64,000 bases of DNA, from assembly GCA_022820665.1 (NCBI GenBank), contig JAJEFB010000048.1, positions 185,203 to 249,202 of the forward strand, read 5' to 3'. The position numbers were made by a program, and so were the translations under genes. The notes below the pieces were generated by a model. It was not told the origin of the DNA. It made no database searches and was given only the letters and a program-made list of their open reading frames with translations. Within the stretch, counting starts at the first letter, position 1. Every line of letters begins with the position of its first letter. Of the stretch, positions 43,241-52,640 are shown one piece after another. The stretch comes from Anaerolineae bacterium. GTDB taxonomy: Bacteria; Chloroflexota; Anaerolineae; Aggregatilineales; Phototrophicaceae.

Positions 43241-44383
43241 CTATCCCACCACGATCAATTCCTGCCAGCCATTCGTCAGCTTCTCGCCGCCGCCCGGCCG
43301 CGCCACCACGATATCCTCCACCCGCGCCGAATAATTGTTCATCTGCATGATGCTCGGCTCGATGGTGAAGAGCATGCCCTCTTCCAGGGGCGTCTCGTCG
43401 CCTTCGGTCAAGAAAGGCGGCTCGTGCACATCCATGCCGATGGCGTGGCCCAGCCGATGACGAAAGGTTTCGCCGTAACCGGCCTCTTCAATCACCTGCC
43501 GCGCGGCGCGATCGGTCGCCGTAGTTGTCGATTCACCGGCTTTCAGCGCAGCGATTCCCGCCGCCTGCGACGCCATCACCAGGTCATAAACCCGCTGCGC
43601 CTCCTCGTCCGGCTCGCCGAAAAAGACCGTGCGACCGAAATCGTAGCACCAGCCTTGATAGATGCCGCCAAAATCGAAGAGTATCGAAACCGGCGGATCC
43701 AGCTTTCGATGCCAACTTTCCATGCGCTGTCCGAAAAGCAGGGGATGATCGGGCCCCGAATTGTAGAGCGAGGTGGTGAAGGACTGGCCCAGCGAGCCGT
43801 GCCTCCGCAACTGGAAATTGACTTCTTCAACGATCTCCAGTTCGGTCATGCCCAGCCGCAGCGCTTTCAGCGTATCGGCGAAGGCTGCCTCGGTGATGCG
43901 CCCGGCTTCTTTCATCTCGTCGATATCGCTCTCCGATTTGATCACGCGCAGCGGACGCAGCAAGTCGGTGGCGGAAAGCCAGGTCGCGCCCGGCAGCAAT
44001 GGCTGCAAATTGGAAACGGTCTCTCCGCGGGTGAAATCGCTGATCGCCACGCGCGGCTTATCGGGCAAGTTGAAATCGTCGAGGATGCCCTTCACCATCT
44101 CCGAAGGTTCGTCCCAGTCGCCCAGCACGCGAATATCGATGCCCTCAAGACGACTCAGCCCGCCGAATTCGGCCGTCATACGCGGCAGCGGCAGCACCGG
44201 CGCGTGACGCGGACTGATCCAGGCGCCTTCCAGCCAGTCGCCCGGGTGGATATTATGCCCGTAGTTGGGAATGTCCCTTGGCACGCCGGTCAGGTATTGC
44301 AAGTCGGAAGAGATGGGAAAGAAGGCGAGATCGGCCTGGTCAGCCAGTATCGCCTGAAAACGCTGTAGTCGGTCCTTTGACAT
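43241..44383 (-). CDS. M24 family metallopeptidase (Xaa-Pro dipeptidase/aminopeptidase-like)
   Basis: A 380-residue M24 peptidase with all five metal ligands: D237 ('LFDFGG'), D248 ('CYDFGRTV'), H313 ('LGHAIGM'), E342 ('TIEPS') and E356 ('RVEDIV'). The N-terminal 150 residues form the creatinase-type domain. It should cleave Xaa-Pro peptides in the cytoplasm with Mn or Co. This gene shows the complete site that the M24-like protein at 11628 lacks. It is monocistronic, with a terminator at its end. Confidence 0.92.
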   Translation of the reverse strand: MSKDRLQRFQAILADQADLAFFPISSDLQYLTGVPRDIPNYGHNIHPGDWLEGAWISPRHAPVLPLPRMTAEFGGLSRLEGIDIRVLGDWDEPSEMVKGILDDFNLPDKPRVAISDFTRGETVSNLQPLLPGATWLSATDLLRPLRVIKSESDIDEMKEAGRITEAAFADTLKALRLGMTELEIVEEVNFQLRRHGSLGQSFTTSLYNSGPDHPLLFGQRMESWHRKLDPPVSILFDFGGIYQGWCYDFGRTVFFGEPDEEAQRVYDLVMASQAAGIAALKAGESTTTATDRAARQVIEEAGYGETFRHRLGHAIGMDVHEPPFLTEGDETPLEEGMLFTIEPSIMQMNNYSARVEDIVVARPGGGEKLTNGWQELIVVG

Positions 44384-44514
44384 GAGGGGTCTCCTGGATT
44401 CTTCTGTTCACGCTTGTATCTTAGCCTGTTTCAGCCGATATTTCATTCGATTGCGAACGAAGCCGGCGCCGATATTGGCGGATCTGGAAAGCGAATATCT
44501 TGGGATCAACCCGC

Positions 44515-45231
44515 ATGCCATATCAAGCCATTCTCTTTGACCTCGACGATACCTTGATCAGCCTCCGCGGCTGCGAATCCGAAGCCTTGCGACGTAGCCT
44601 GGACGAAGCCGGCCTGACACATCGCTTCCGAGATGATTACTCAAACGTTTCCGCGACATTCGCGAAGATAAGTGGCAAATACTGGGCAGCTCGGAGCAAA
44701 GACGGTTATACGAGCTATACCCGCGAGCAAGTTGTTGAACAGTCGCTGCGCGACCTGTTAGCGCATTACAACCTGGACACAGCGTTGGCGGAAGACCTCG
44801 CCACGAAATACTGGCGTGACTTCTGCCGCTCATCCGCGCTGAACCCGGGCGCGCTTGATACCCTGCGTCATCTGTCACAGCATTTCCGTCTGGGCTTGAT
44901 CACAAACGGCTATAGCGACTCTCAGCGCGGCAGACTGGACGCGGCGGGGTTGAGCCAATTCTTTGACCCGATCCTGATTTCGGAAGAAGTCGGCATCGCC
45001 AAACCCGACGCCCGCATCTTCGACATGGCTCTGCGCGCGCTTGAACTGTCCGCTGAGGATGTCATTTACGTCGGCGATTCGATCGGACATGACTGCGCGG
45101 GCTGTCAGAATGCCGGGATCGGCTTCTGCCACTACTATCCACATCAGGCAGCGGGGGTGGAATTGCCCGATGTCAAATATCGAATCGGCCATCTGACCGA
45201 CTTGATCGATTTGATCGCGCCCGACGGCTAG
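44515..45231 (+). CDS. HAD-superfamily hydrolase
   Basis: A 238-residue HAD phosphatase with C1-type cap. Motif I is 'FDLDDTLIS' (8-16), motif II 'LITNGYSD' (about 124), motif III Lys in 'IAKPDARIF' (about 162) and motif IV 'GDSIGHD' (about 185). It resembles YjjG-like nucleotidases and sugar phosphatases. ATG 44515 fits the family N terminus 'YQAILFDLDDT'; a TTG at 44500 is less likely. It converges with the SIS gene, 8 bases apart, and may dephosphorylate a sugar or nucleotide. Confidence 0.88.
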   Translation: MPYQAILFDLDDTLISLRGCESEALRRSLDEAGLTHRFRDDYSNVSATFAKISGKYWAARSKDGYTSYTREQVVEQSLRDLLAHYNLDTALAEDLATKYWRDFCRSSALNPGALDTLRHLSQHFRLGLITNGYSDSQRGRLDAAGLSQFFDPILISEEVGIAKPDARIFDMALRALELSAEDVIYVGDSIGHDCAGCQNAGIGFCHYYPHQAAGVELPDVKYRIGHLTDLIDLIAPDG

Positions 45232-45239
45232 CGTGACAG

Positions 45240-46271
45240 CTACTCCGTAATCGTCACCTTCGACAAGCCGCGCGGCTTGTCTACTTCATATCCGCGCGCA
45301 AGCGCCTGGCGCATAGCGAAAACCTGGCCCGGCATCACAGCGATAATGGGGCTGAGCCACTCCGGCGCAGAAGGTACACGCATGGCGCCTGTCGCTTCTC
45401 CCAGCATGTCCTCATCGTCGCTGATGAGGAGTGTTTCCGCGCCTTTTTCCTTTACCCTGTTCGAGATGTCCCGCATTGTAGCGAAGGCTCTGCCCTGCGG
45501 CGCGACCAGAATCACAGGATAGCCCGCCTGCACGACGGCGATGGGACCGTGGCGGAAGTCGGCTTCGCTGTAGCCTTCGCTGGCGATGTAGGTCAATTCC
45601 TTGACCTTGAGGCTGATCTCGCAGGCGGTGGCGTAATTGAAGCCGCGCCCCAGCACACTGAGCCGATCCATAGCGCGATAACGCCCCGCCCAGTCCGCGA
45701 TGCCTTCGCTGAGGTCAAGCGTTTCCCGCGCCAACTGTGGCAAGTTCATGAGATCGGATCGCATCTCCTCATCGTCGGCCAGCGCGCTTGCCAACATCGC
45801 AATCACGGTCAGCTGAGCCGTATAGGTCTTGGTCGCGGCCACGCTGAACTCTTCTTCAGCGAGCAGAGGCAGGTGATACGCTGCGCTCTGCGCCAGCGCT
45901 GAATCATCGTAGTTGGTAATCGCCAGCGTCAGCCCGCCCTGAACCCGCGCGTCGTTCAAGACCGCGCGCACATCTTCCGCCTTGCCCGATTGCGAAATAC
46001 CGATCACCAGCGCTTTCGAGAAGTCGGGCGAGCGGCCATAAACCGTATGCAGCGACGGCGTCGCCAGCATGACCGGCATTCGCAGGACCGCGCCCAACAA
46101 ATACTGGGCGTAAATGGCGGCATGATCCGATGTGCCGCGCGCGGCGATGCAGACAAATACCGGGTTGAACTCGCGAATTGCGGCGGCGACTAATTCCGTC
46201 GCCGCCTCGCTCTCGTCGAGCAAGCGGCTTATAACGTCGGGCTGTTGGGCGATCTCGTTCTTGAGGAGCAT
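45240..46271 (-). CDS. SIS-domain protein, GlmS isomerase-like, copy 1
   Basis: A 343-residue protein with two SIS sugar-phosphate isomerase domains ('ISQSGKAEDV' near 100, 'SLKVKELTYIASEG' near 225, 'FRHGPIAVV' near 243). It matches the isomerase half of GlmS without the glutaminase domain, as in AgaS/FrlB/NagB-II deaminases. It likely converts an amino-sugar phosphate (such as GlcN-6-P) to a ketose phosphate plus ammonia. Last gene of a minus unit with a GH20 enzyme and a second SIS protein, which supports amino-sugar use. Confidence 0.88.
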   Translation of the reverse strand: MLLKNEIAQQPDVISRLLDESEAATELVAAAIREFNPVFVCIAARGTSDHAAIYAQYLLGAVLRMPVMLATPSLHTVYGRSPDFSKALVIGISQSGKAEDVRAVLNDARVQGGLTLAITNYDDSALAQSAAYHLPLLAEEEFSVAATKTYTAQLTVIAMLASALADDEEMRSDLMNLPQLARETLDLSEGIADWAGRYRAMDRLSVLGRGFNYATACEISLKVKELTYIASEGYSEADFRHGPIAVVQAGYPVILVAPQGRAFATMRDISNRVKEKGAETLLISDDEDMLGEATGAMRVPSAPEWLSPIIAVMPGQVFAMRQALARGYEVDKPRGLSKVTITE

Positions 46272-46393
46272 GGCAGGTCTCTCATTTGATATACCGCTGA
46301 ACGCGGTAGCCGAGCGGGTTTACTATTTTCTGTGTGCGCGACATTCCCGGGTTCCTATCGCCGAATACGCGCCGAGCGGCTATCTTTCCGCAG

Positions 46394-47938
46394 CTAATCG
46401 TCCAGCGGCCGATAGTTGACACCGAGCGTATCCAGGCAGGGCAAATGTCCCTTCAAGCGCGTCAGGAAAGCGCCATAGTCGCGCCGCTGCGGATGGTTCC
46501 ACAGCACCTCCGCCAGCGCGATGGCGCGCGGAAACGCCATATACTCCAGATGATCCGATGTGGGAATGTATTCTGTCCAGAGATTGCCCTGCCCGCCCAG
46601 GATGTGCTCTTTCTTGTCATCGGCAATTTCGTCGGGCACGACCACAAACTGATAGACCTTGCGCAGAGGCAAGTAGCGTGGCAGGGCGGGCGGTTCGCTA
46701 GCGAAGTCTTCGGCTTGATAATAGTCGAGATAGCAATAGGTGGTCGGCGTCATGACGACGTCATGGCCCGCGTTAGCGGCTTCAATGCCGCCGTCGCTGC
46801 CGCGCCAACTCATCACCGTCGCATTTGGCGCCAATCCGCCTTCCAGGATTTCGTCCCAGCCGATCAAGCGGCGTCCGCGGTCGCCAAGCCAGCTATCAAA
46901 CTGGCGGACGAACCAGCTTTGCAGCTCATCTTCGTTTTTCAAGCCTTCAACCTTGATGCGCGCCTGGCAAGCCGGGCAACGTTTCCAGCGTTTTTTGGGC
47001 GCTTCGTCTCCGCCGACGTGGATGAACTCGCTGGGGAAAAGCTCAAGGACCTCGCCGAAGACGTCTTTCAGAAATGTGAATACGTCATCGTTTCCTGCGC
47101 AATAGATGTCGTCGTCAATGCCCCAACTGGTACGAACTTGATAATCCTTCCCGCGGCAGCCCAATTCAGGATAAGCAGTCAGAGCCGCGAGGCTGTGACC
47201 GGGCAATTCGATCTCCGGAACGACCGTGACGCCCCGTTCGGCCGCATAGGCGACCACCTCGCGGATCTGCTTCTGCGTATAATAGCCGCCATAGGGTTTT
47301 CCGTCGAATTTCCTGCGGTTGGTGGGCAGGCAAGTTTCCTCCCGGAACGCGCCGATTTCGGTCAGCCGGGGATATTTTTTGATCTCGATCCGCCAGCCCT
47401 GGTCTTCCGTCAGGTGCCAGTGGAAGGTGTTGAACTTGTAGAAAGCCAGCAGGTCGATGAACTTTTTGATGAATGCGGGCGGAAACATGTGACGCCCGAC
47501 ATCCAGATGCAAGCCCCGCCAGCCAAAAGCCGGCGCATCGCTGATTCTTAGCGCCGGGATGCGCCAATCGATGCCGTCGGCTCGTTCCTCACCCAGGATT
47601 TGCGGGGGCAGCAATTGGCGCAGGGTCTGGAATCCATGCAAAAAGCCCGTCGGCGAAGAGGCTGATAGGACGATCTTATCGCTCGACGCCGTCAAGCGGT
47701 ACGCCTCGGGCGAATCCAGGTCCTGCTCCTCAACCAGGTTAATGACATTGCGGCTATTGACCGTGTCGCCAGTCGGCTCGACCGGGAGCGGGAAACCAGT
47801 TGCGGGTCGCAGATAGTTCGCCAGCATTTCGCCCAGTCTCTCGTCCTGCGCGCGTATCGCCGTGTCAGCATTGAGGATGAAACTGCCTTCATTTCTCTCG
47901 ATTGATTGCGGGCGGGGGAACAAGCTGATTTCGGACAT
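46394..47938 (-). CDS. Glycoside hydrolase family 20 beta-N-acetylhexosaminidase
   Basis: A 514-residue GH20 enzyme with an N-terminal GH20b domain (about 1-120) and a TIM barrel. The signature 'HVGGDEAPKKRW' near residue 300 gives the catalytic Asp-Glu pair; 'GLHLDVGRHMFPP' near 145 is the barrel start. It removes terminal N-acetylglucosamine or -galactosamine from glycans. No signal peptide is seen, so imported chito- or glyco-fragments would be cut inside the cell. ATG 47938 follows AAGGA. It lies between two SIS genes that would process the released amino sugar. Confidence 0.93.
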   Translation of the reverse strand: MSEISLFPRPQSIERNEGSFILNADTAIRAQDERLGEMLANYLRPATGFPLPVEPTGDTVNSRNVINLVEEQDLDSPEAYRLTASSDKIVLSASSPTGFLHGFQTLRQLLPPQILGEERADGIDWRIPALRISDAPAFGWRGLHLDVGRHMFPPAFIKKFIDLLAFYKFNTFHWHLTEDQGWRIEIKKYPRLTEIGAFREETCLPTNRRKFDGKPYGGYYTQKQIREVVAYAAERGVTVVPEIELPGHSLAALTAYPELGCRGKDYQVRTSWGIDDDIYCAGNDDVFTFLKDVFGEVLELFPSEFIHVGGDEAPKKRWKRCPACQARIKVEGLKNEDELQSWFVRQFDSWLGDRGRRLIGWDEILEGGLAPNATVMSWRGSDGGIEAANAGHDVVMTPTTYCYLDYYQAEDFASEPPALPRYLPLRKVYQFVVVPDEIADDKKEHILGGQGNLWTEYIPTSDHLEYMAFPRAIALAEVLWNHPQRRDYGAFLTRLKGHLPCLDTLGVNYRPLDD

Positions 47939-47976
47939 GATCAAGATCCTTTTCGATTTCGCTTTTCATTCGCTCA

Positions 47977-49017
47977 TCATAGATCCTCGAGCGAGATGAC
48001 GGCGCTCAGGTTATGCGGCCGATCGGGATTCTGTCCATTGTGCAGGGCGCGATGATAAGCCAGGAGTTGCAAGACCGGCAGATACAGGACAGGCGCATTC
48101 CAGATCGGCAGGTCAGTTGGCAGAGCGATATGACGCGGCGAGTCAGTCGCGAGCGATCCGATGCTCAGCGTCGCCGCGCCCATGCGGCGCATTTCCCGCA
48201 GCACTCGCAATTCTTGCCGGGCGGATTCCGCCGATATCAAGCCGACAACCAGCGCGTTTTCAGCCGCCATCGACATCGGACCGTGGCGGAATTCCAGCGT
48301 GTGAAATGCTTCGCTGTAGGACAAGGACATCTCCTTCATCTTCAGCATGGCTTCACAAGCGATGCCATAAAGCATATCGGCGCCGAGAAAGAAAAAGCGT
48401 TCGATGCCCTGGTCGGTGCCCAGCGTTCCCGCCAAATCGCCAAAGGCATCTAACAACTGTCGACATTGCGCCGGCAATCGGGCGCTGGAAGCCCGCTCAT
48501 GTCCAGCCAGCGCAGCAGCCATCTGTTGCAACAGCACGCACATGCTGCTGAAGGAACGTGTCTGCGCGACGCTCTTTTCGCTGGCGCTGTCGATCGCGAA
48601 AGCCAGATCGGCCTCGAGCGCCAGCGGGCTGCCGCTATCGCAGGTGACCGTGATGACCGGACCGCCGATTCGGGATCTGAAAGCGGTCCCCGCGCGCAGG
48701 GTTTCCGTAGTCGCGCCGGAGCGCGATACCGTAATCAGCGCATATTTGCGCTCTTTGAGGAAGATCGACTCCGGAAAAAGCAGCAATTCCGATGCCGGGT
48801 GCGCCTGCGCGTCGATGCCGGCTCTGCGCAGCAAGCGCGCTGCGGTCAGCGAGAGATAGTACGTGGAGCCGCAGCCGGTGACGACAACGCGATCTGGAGC
48901 AGCTTCCGAAAGCAGGTGCCGGAAATCCGATTCTTTCTCGGCGAAAGCGTCAAGCGCGTCAGCCCACACCCGCGGCTGGCTGATGATCTCCTGGCGTGTA
49001 TGTTGTCCTGACTTCAT
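47977..49017 (-). CDS. SIS-domain protein, GlmS isomerase-like, copy 2
   Basis: A 346-residue double-SIS protein. 'GCGSTYYLSL' near 50, 'VSRSGATTETLRA' near 100 and 'EFRHGPMSM' near 238 are the sugar-phosphate sites. It belongs with GlmS-like isomerases/deaminases and AgaS. Its ATG overlaps the helicase stop upstream (ATGA), so it is coupled to the defence-like gene cluster as well as to the GH20 gene 39 bases downstream. It may be the deaminase for GlcNAc-derived GlcN-6-P or for galactosamine-phosphate. Confidence 0.88.
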   Translation of the reverse strand: MKSGQHTRQEIISQPRVWADALDAFAEKESDFRHLLSEAAPDRVVVTGCGSTYYLSLTAARLLRRAGIDAQAHPASELLLFPESIFLKERKYALITVSRSGATTETLRAGTAFRSRIGGPVITVTCDSGSPLALEADLAFAIDSASEKSVAQTRSFSSMCVLLQQMAAALAGHERASSARLPAQCRQLLDAFGDLAGTLGTDQGIERFFFLGADMLYGIACEAMLKMKEMSLSYSEAFHTLEFRHGPMSMAAENALVVGLISAESARQELRVLREMRRMGAATLSIGSLATDSPRHIALPTDLPIWNAPVLYLPVLQLLAYHRALHNGQNPDRPHNLSAVISLEDL

Positions 49018-51209
49018 AGACTCTTTATGCTTTCGATTGCGCCGGGGATATCTGTGCAGTCCAGAGCATAAGCCTCGTGCAGCAGATCCTTCGGCACATA
49101 GTCAGAGTACCTGTCGCATTGGCAAGGCATTGGCGCAGGCAGTTCGGCAGCGGATGGCGGCTCGGCGCAGATCGCTTCCAGTTTGGATTTTACCGCGGGG
49201 GCATTTGTCGCGTCACATTCGAGTTCGTAAAAATATGGCAGGCAAATGTTATTGCATTTGAGTCCGGCGTGTTCTAACAAGCGCAACTGGGTTCTAGCTT
49301 GTCGTGTCCCACAGAAAGGCAAGATGAGGAAAGAATTTGGCGCAAGCGGCAGGATGGATGTTTCGGCGAGTTCGGCGCTTTTGGCTGTATCGCGGGCGCG
49401 TTGCAGACGTTCTATGGCACCGGGCTTAAGATAAGGATAGCTGTCTTGAGAAAGGAGGATTTGGCGGATTTTTTGGGATACGCCGGTATGTATTGGTGGT
49501 CCGTCCCCTCTCCAAAGTGTCGCAGGTCTGCCTTTTATCCGTTTCACCTCAATGATGCGGGCTTCCTCATCTACTTTGAGCACCTGCCAGGCATATCCCG
49601 CAAGGAGGATCGAACTGTCGACTTCCGGCTCCCCTTGAATCGTGCCGATCTCGCGTGATTTTTCGCGCACGCGATACTCCACTTCGTCACAGAAGACAGC
49701 ATAGAAACGATAATGATTGACAATTTTCTCAGCCTCCACGCCAATGATCAAGCCGCCTCGCTCCGTTTGTTCTAGATGTTCAATCTTCAGCAAGTAGCGC
49801 AGGATTCTACGAAAGTGATCTTGAGTAATATGCTGGAAGGCCGACAAGGTGAGGACGCGCGCGGCGATTTGTGGTGGCGAAAGTTCGCTGTGAGATTTGA
49901 TGATACTCATTGTCTGGTGATAGAGCAGGCTCAAGGGCATTTGCGGGATTTCAGGCGGCTCAATCCACTTCTCTTCGGCATAGAGTTGGATGATGGCGAT
50001 GGTTTGCAGCAGATTCCAGGGCAACTCTTCACCGATGTGACGCTCTTCCTCTTCTTCTTCTGTCGAGTAAAAGAACATACGAGAAGGTCCGCCGCGCCGC
50101 CCGGAGCGCCCTAGCCGCTGCACAAAACTGGAGACCGAACGCGTCGAATTGACCTGTATCACCTGGTCCAACTGTCCCAGATCAATGCCCAGTTCCAACG
50201 TTACGGTAGCGGCTGTGCAGGCATATTGATTCTCGTCTTTCATGGCGGCTTCAGCGGCTTCGCGATAAGGCGCGGAGATGCTGCCGTGGTGCACATGATA
50301 GAAGTTGGGATCTTTGCGCCGCGCGGCAATACGCCTCATATTCATAATGATGGTTTCGGTGGCCGCTCTGCTGTTGGCGAAGATCAGGGTTTTGGGAACG
50401 CGCCTCGTCATCTTGTACAGATGCTCGTTGTAGGCGGCTTCTTTAGCGCGAGCCTTTCTCGCCGCCTCTGGGGAATGCGCTTCTTTATCCAGACCGTCCT
50501 GACGATTTGGCAGCGGAAAATACTCCAGCCCGATTTCCACCGACGAAGTCTTTTGACTGGTGATCAATTGCACCGGTATTTCGGTATCTCCGCATAGCCA
50601 ATCCATTGCCAGTTGCGGTTCTCCGATGGTCGCTGAAAGCCCGATTCGGCGCGAAGATTCAGCTTGCAGGCGCGACAAGCGCTCCAACTGGCACATCACT
50701 TGCCGTCCTCGATCCGAATCAATGAATGCGTGAACTTCGTCGATGATGATGTAACGAGTATCGTGGAAGAGTCGCTTTAACTCATGGTGTCGGTTAATCA
50801 ACATGGCTTCCAGCGATTCTGGCGTGATTTGAAGGATGCCCCGCGCCCGTTGCAGAAAGCGCTGTTTCTTTGATTGCGCGACATCGCCATGCCAACTTTG
50901 AACCGGGATATCGGTTTCTTCCAGGAGCTCGGCGACGCGCTCGAACTGGTCGTTGATGAGCGCTTTCAAAGGCCCGATATACATGGCTCCAATCGTCGAT
51001 GGCGGATTGCGGTGCAAGTCAGTGATAATGGGCAGCAGCGCGGCTTCGGTCTTGCCGCTGGCGGTGCCGCTGGAAATCAGAATGTGATCCGACGTATCGA
51101 GAACGGCGCGAATGGCTTCAACTTGAATGTCGCGCAGAGTCTCCCATTTATTGCGGTAGATGTATTCCTGGATGAAGGGCGCGAGTTTGTAAAACGGATT
51201 GCCGGTCAT
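49014..51209 (-). CDS. Lhr/BrxHI-like DEAD/DEAH-box helicase
   Basis: A 731-residue superfamily 2 helicase. Motif I 'GTASGKTEA' (48-56), motif II 'IIDEVHAF' with DEVH (157-160), motif III 'LSATIG' (191-196) and motif VI 'QRLGRSGRRGG' (about 370) are clear. The C-terminal half (about 440-731) is helical and has Cys pairs near the end ('MPCQCDRY'). It resembles Lhr-type helicases and BrxHI of BREX type 2. It starts one base before the BrxD-like stop (TAATG), so the two are translationally coupled. It likely unwinds or remodels DNA in a defence or repair setting. Confidence 0.85.
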   Translation of the reverse strand: MTGNPFYKLAPFIQEYIYRNKWETLRDIQVEAIRAVLDTSDHILISSGTASGKTEAALLPIITDLHRNPPSTIGAMYIGPLKALINDQFERVAELLEETDIPVQSWHGDVAQSKKQRFLQRARGILQITPESLEAMLINRHHELKRLFHDTRYIIIDEVHAFIDSDRGRQVMCQLERLSRLQAESSRRIGLSATIGEPQLAMDWLCGDTEIPVQLITSQKTSSVEIGLEYFPLPNRQDGLDKEAHSPEAARKARAKEAAYNEHLYKMTRRVPKTLIFANSRAATETIIMNMRRIAARRKDPNFYHVHHGSISAPYREAAEAAMKDENQYACTAATVTLELGIDLGQLDQVIQVNSTRSVSSFVQRLGRSGRRGGPSRMFFYSTEEEEEERHIGEELPWNLLQTIAIIQLYAEEKWIEPPEIPQMPLSLLYHQTMSIIKSHSELSPPQIAARVLTLSAFQHITQDHFRRILRYLLKIEHLEQTERGGLIIGVEAEKIVNHYRFYAVFCDEVEYRVREKSREIGTIQGEPEVDSSILLAGYAWQVLKVDEEARIIEVKRIKGRPATLWRGDGPPIHTGVSQKIRQILLSQDSYPYLKPGAIERLQRARDTAKSAELAETSILPLAPNSFLILPFCGTRQARTQLRLLEHAGLKCNNICLPYFYELECDATNAPAVKSKLEAICAEPPSAAELPAPMPCQCDRYSDYVPKDLLHEAYALDCTDIPGAIESIKSL

Positions 51210-52561
51210 TAGATTTGGAAGCTGGCGTAGGGGGAGGTGGGTTCATCATGGATTTGGTTGGCATTGGTCAAAGCATCAAGGTCGGAATAAGGCTTGCCGG
51301 TGGTGAACTCGACACCGCCCATGATGGATTCAAAGCTCTCATTGGGATTTTGATGCAGGAGGTTCAATACCGTCACGAAATCCCGGACTATATCGCGCGG
51401 AGTGAGTAGGGTATCAGCGCCGATTCGATTCATAATCTCCGACATAAATGACGTGAGTTGTTCGTGATTGAGGTTAGATTCGTATTTGTAATGAAAAGCG
51501 TGGATCTGGCAGATCTTTTGCAATAGTGAGTAGATTTCATCTTGGTGGAGAATATCAAGGTGAATGAGAGGTGAATTCAAATCGCGGAATCCTTCACGTA
51601 CAAACTGGCTTTCTTCGAGCCGTGTTTTCAAGGCATCATAGCTGAACAAGCCGCGGCGGGTATCCTGCACCATATCGGGCGTAGCACCGAACATCACCCC
51701 CAAATATTCCACGCCGCCTTGTCGTGTGTCGTTGAAGACTGTCAGCAGGCGCTCGTAGTTGTTTCTGCGGGAAACAGCATGAGATATACGATAGAGATTT
51801 ACCGCCTCATCAATAAAGATAATCAGCCCACTGTAGCCAATCTCGTGGACAAAATAAGCCATCAACTTGATATAGTCATACCATGATTGATCGTCAATAA
51901 CGCTACGCACGCCCAATGCCTGTCGCGCTTCAGTTTTGGTATTGAATTCGCCGCGCAGCCAGCGCATGGCCGCCGCTTTTCGGTCTTCATCGCCGATCTG
52001 ATGTCCGTGCCAATACTCATGTATTACCGTGGCGAAGTCAAAGCCATGAACCATACCTTCCATCGCGTCAACGACATCGTAGATCCCGGTTTCCACTGCG
52101 TCGGCGAAGCGCCGAGAATTACGATCAATGCCAGCGCGCACGAATTTGGATTGTACCTTGCTGATCCATTTCTCCAAAATCGTCGCAAAGGCATTACCAT
52201 CCGGACGTGTTTTGATCGCCATGTTCTTCATCAGTTCGCGATAGGTGGCCAATCCTTCGTCCTTGGAACCAGTCAAGCGTCTTTGGGGGCTCAGGTCGGC
52301 ATCGGCGACGACAAAATTGCGCTGAAAAGCATAATTGCGCATTAGCTGCAGCATAAAGCTCTTGCCAGAGCCATAACGTCCGACAACCAGTCGGCAGGTG
52401 GCGCCGCCATCGGCGATAACCTCATCCATATCGTGCAATAGCGCATCAATCTCTGCCTTGCGCCCTACGACAATATGCTCAGCGCCTTTGCGAGGCACGA
52501 CCCCGGCGCTCAAGGAATTCAAAATAGCGGTGGACATGCGTTTGGTCAGTTTATTTGCCAT
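51209..52561 (-). CDS. BrxD/DUF2791-like P-loop ATPase
   Basis: A 450-residue ATPase with Walker A 'VGRYGSGKSFM' (about 60-70) and Walker B 'GLIIFIDEAVNLY' (about 235-247). Overall it follows the DUF2791 (BrxC/BrxD) pattern: 'IVVGRKAEIDALLHDM' lead-in, 'DLSPQRRL', and a C-terminal winged-helix-like 'LTPRDIVRDFV' block. BrxD next to BrxHI is a fixed pair in BREX type 2, but here no PglX methylase or PglZ phosphatase follows. ATG 52561 with GAGG upstream is preferred over TTG 52573. Confidence 0.82.
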   Translation of the reverse strand: MANKLTKRMSTAILNSLSAGVVPRKGAEHIVVGRKAEIDALLHDMDEVIADGGATCRLVVGRYGSGKSFMLQLMRNYAFQRNFVVADADLSPQRRLTGSKDEGLATYRELMKNMAIKTRPDGNAFATILEKWISKVQSKFVRAGIDRNSRRFADAVETGIYDVVDAMEGMVHGFDFATVIHEYWHGHQIGDEDRKAAAMRWLRGEFNTKTEARQALGVRSVIDDQSWYDYIKLMAYFVHEIGYSGLIIFIDEAVNLYRISHAVSRRNNYERLLTVFNDTRQGGVEYLGVMFGATPDMVQDTRRGLFSYDALKTRLEESQFVREGFRDLNSPLIHLDILHQDEIYSLLQKICQIHAFHYKYESNLNHEQLTSFMSEIMNRIGADTLLTPRDIVRDFVTVLNLLHQNPNESFESIMGGVEFTTGKPYSDLDALTNANQIHDEPTSPYASFQI

Positions 52562-52640
52562 CGCAAACCTCAATTATCCTCATTCTGCTTGCCGGATATT
52601 ACTCAAAACTTCGCGATTTTCGCAAGTTTTCAAGTGAAAT

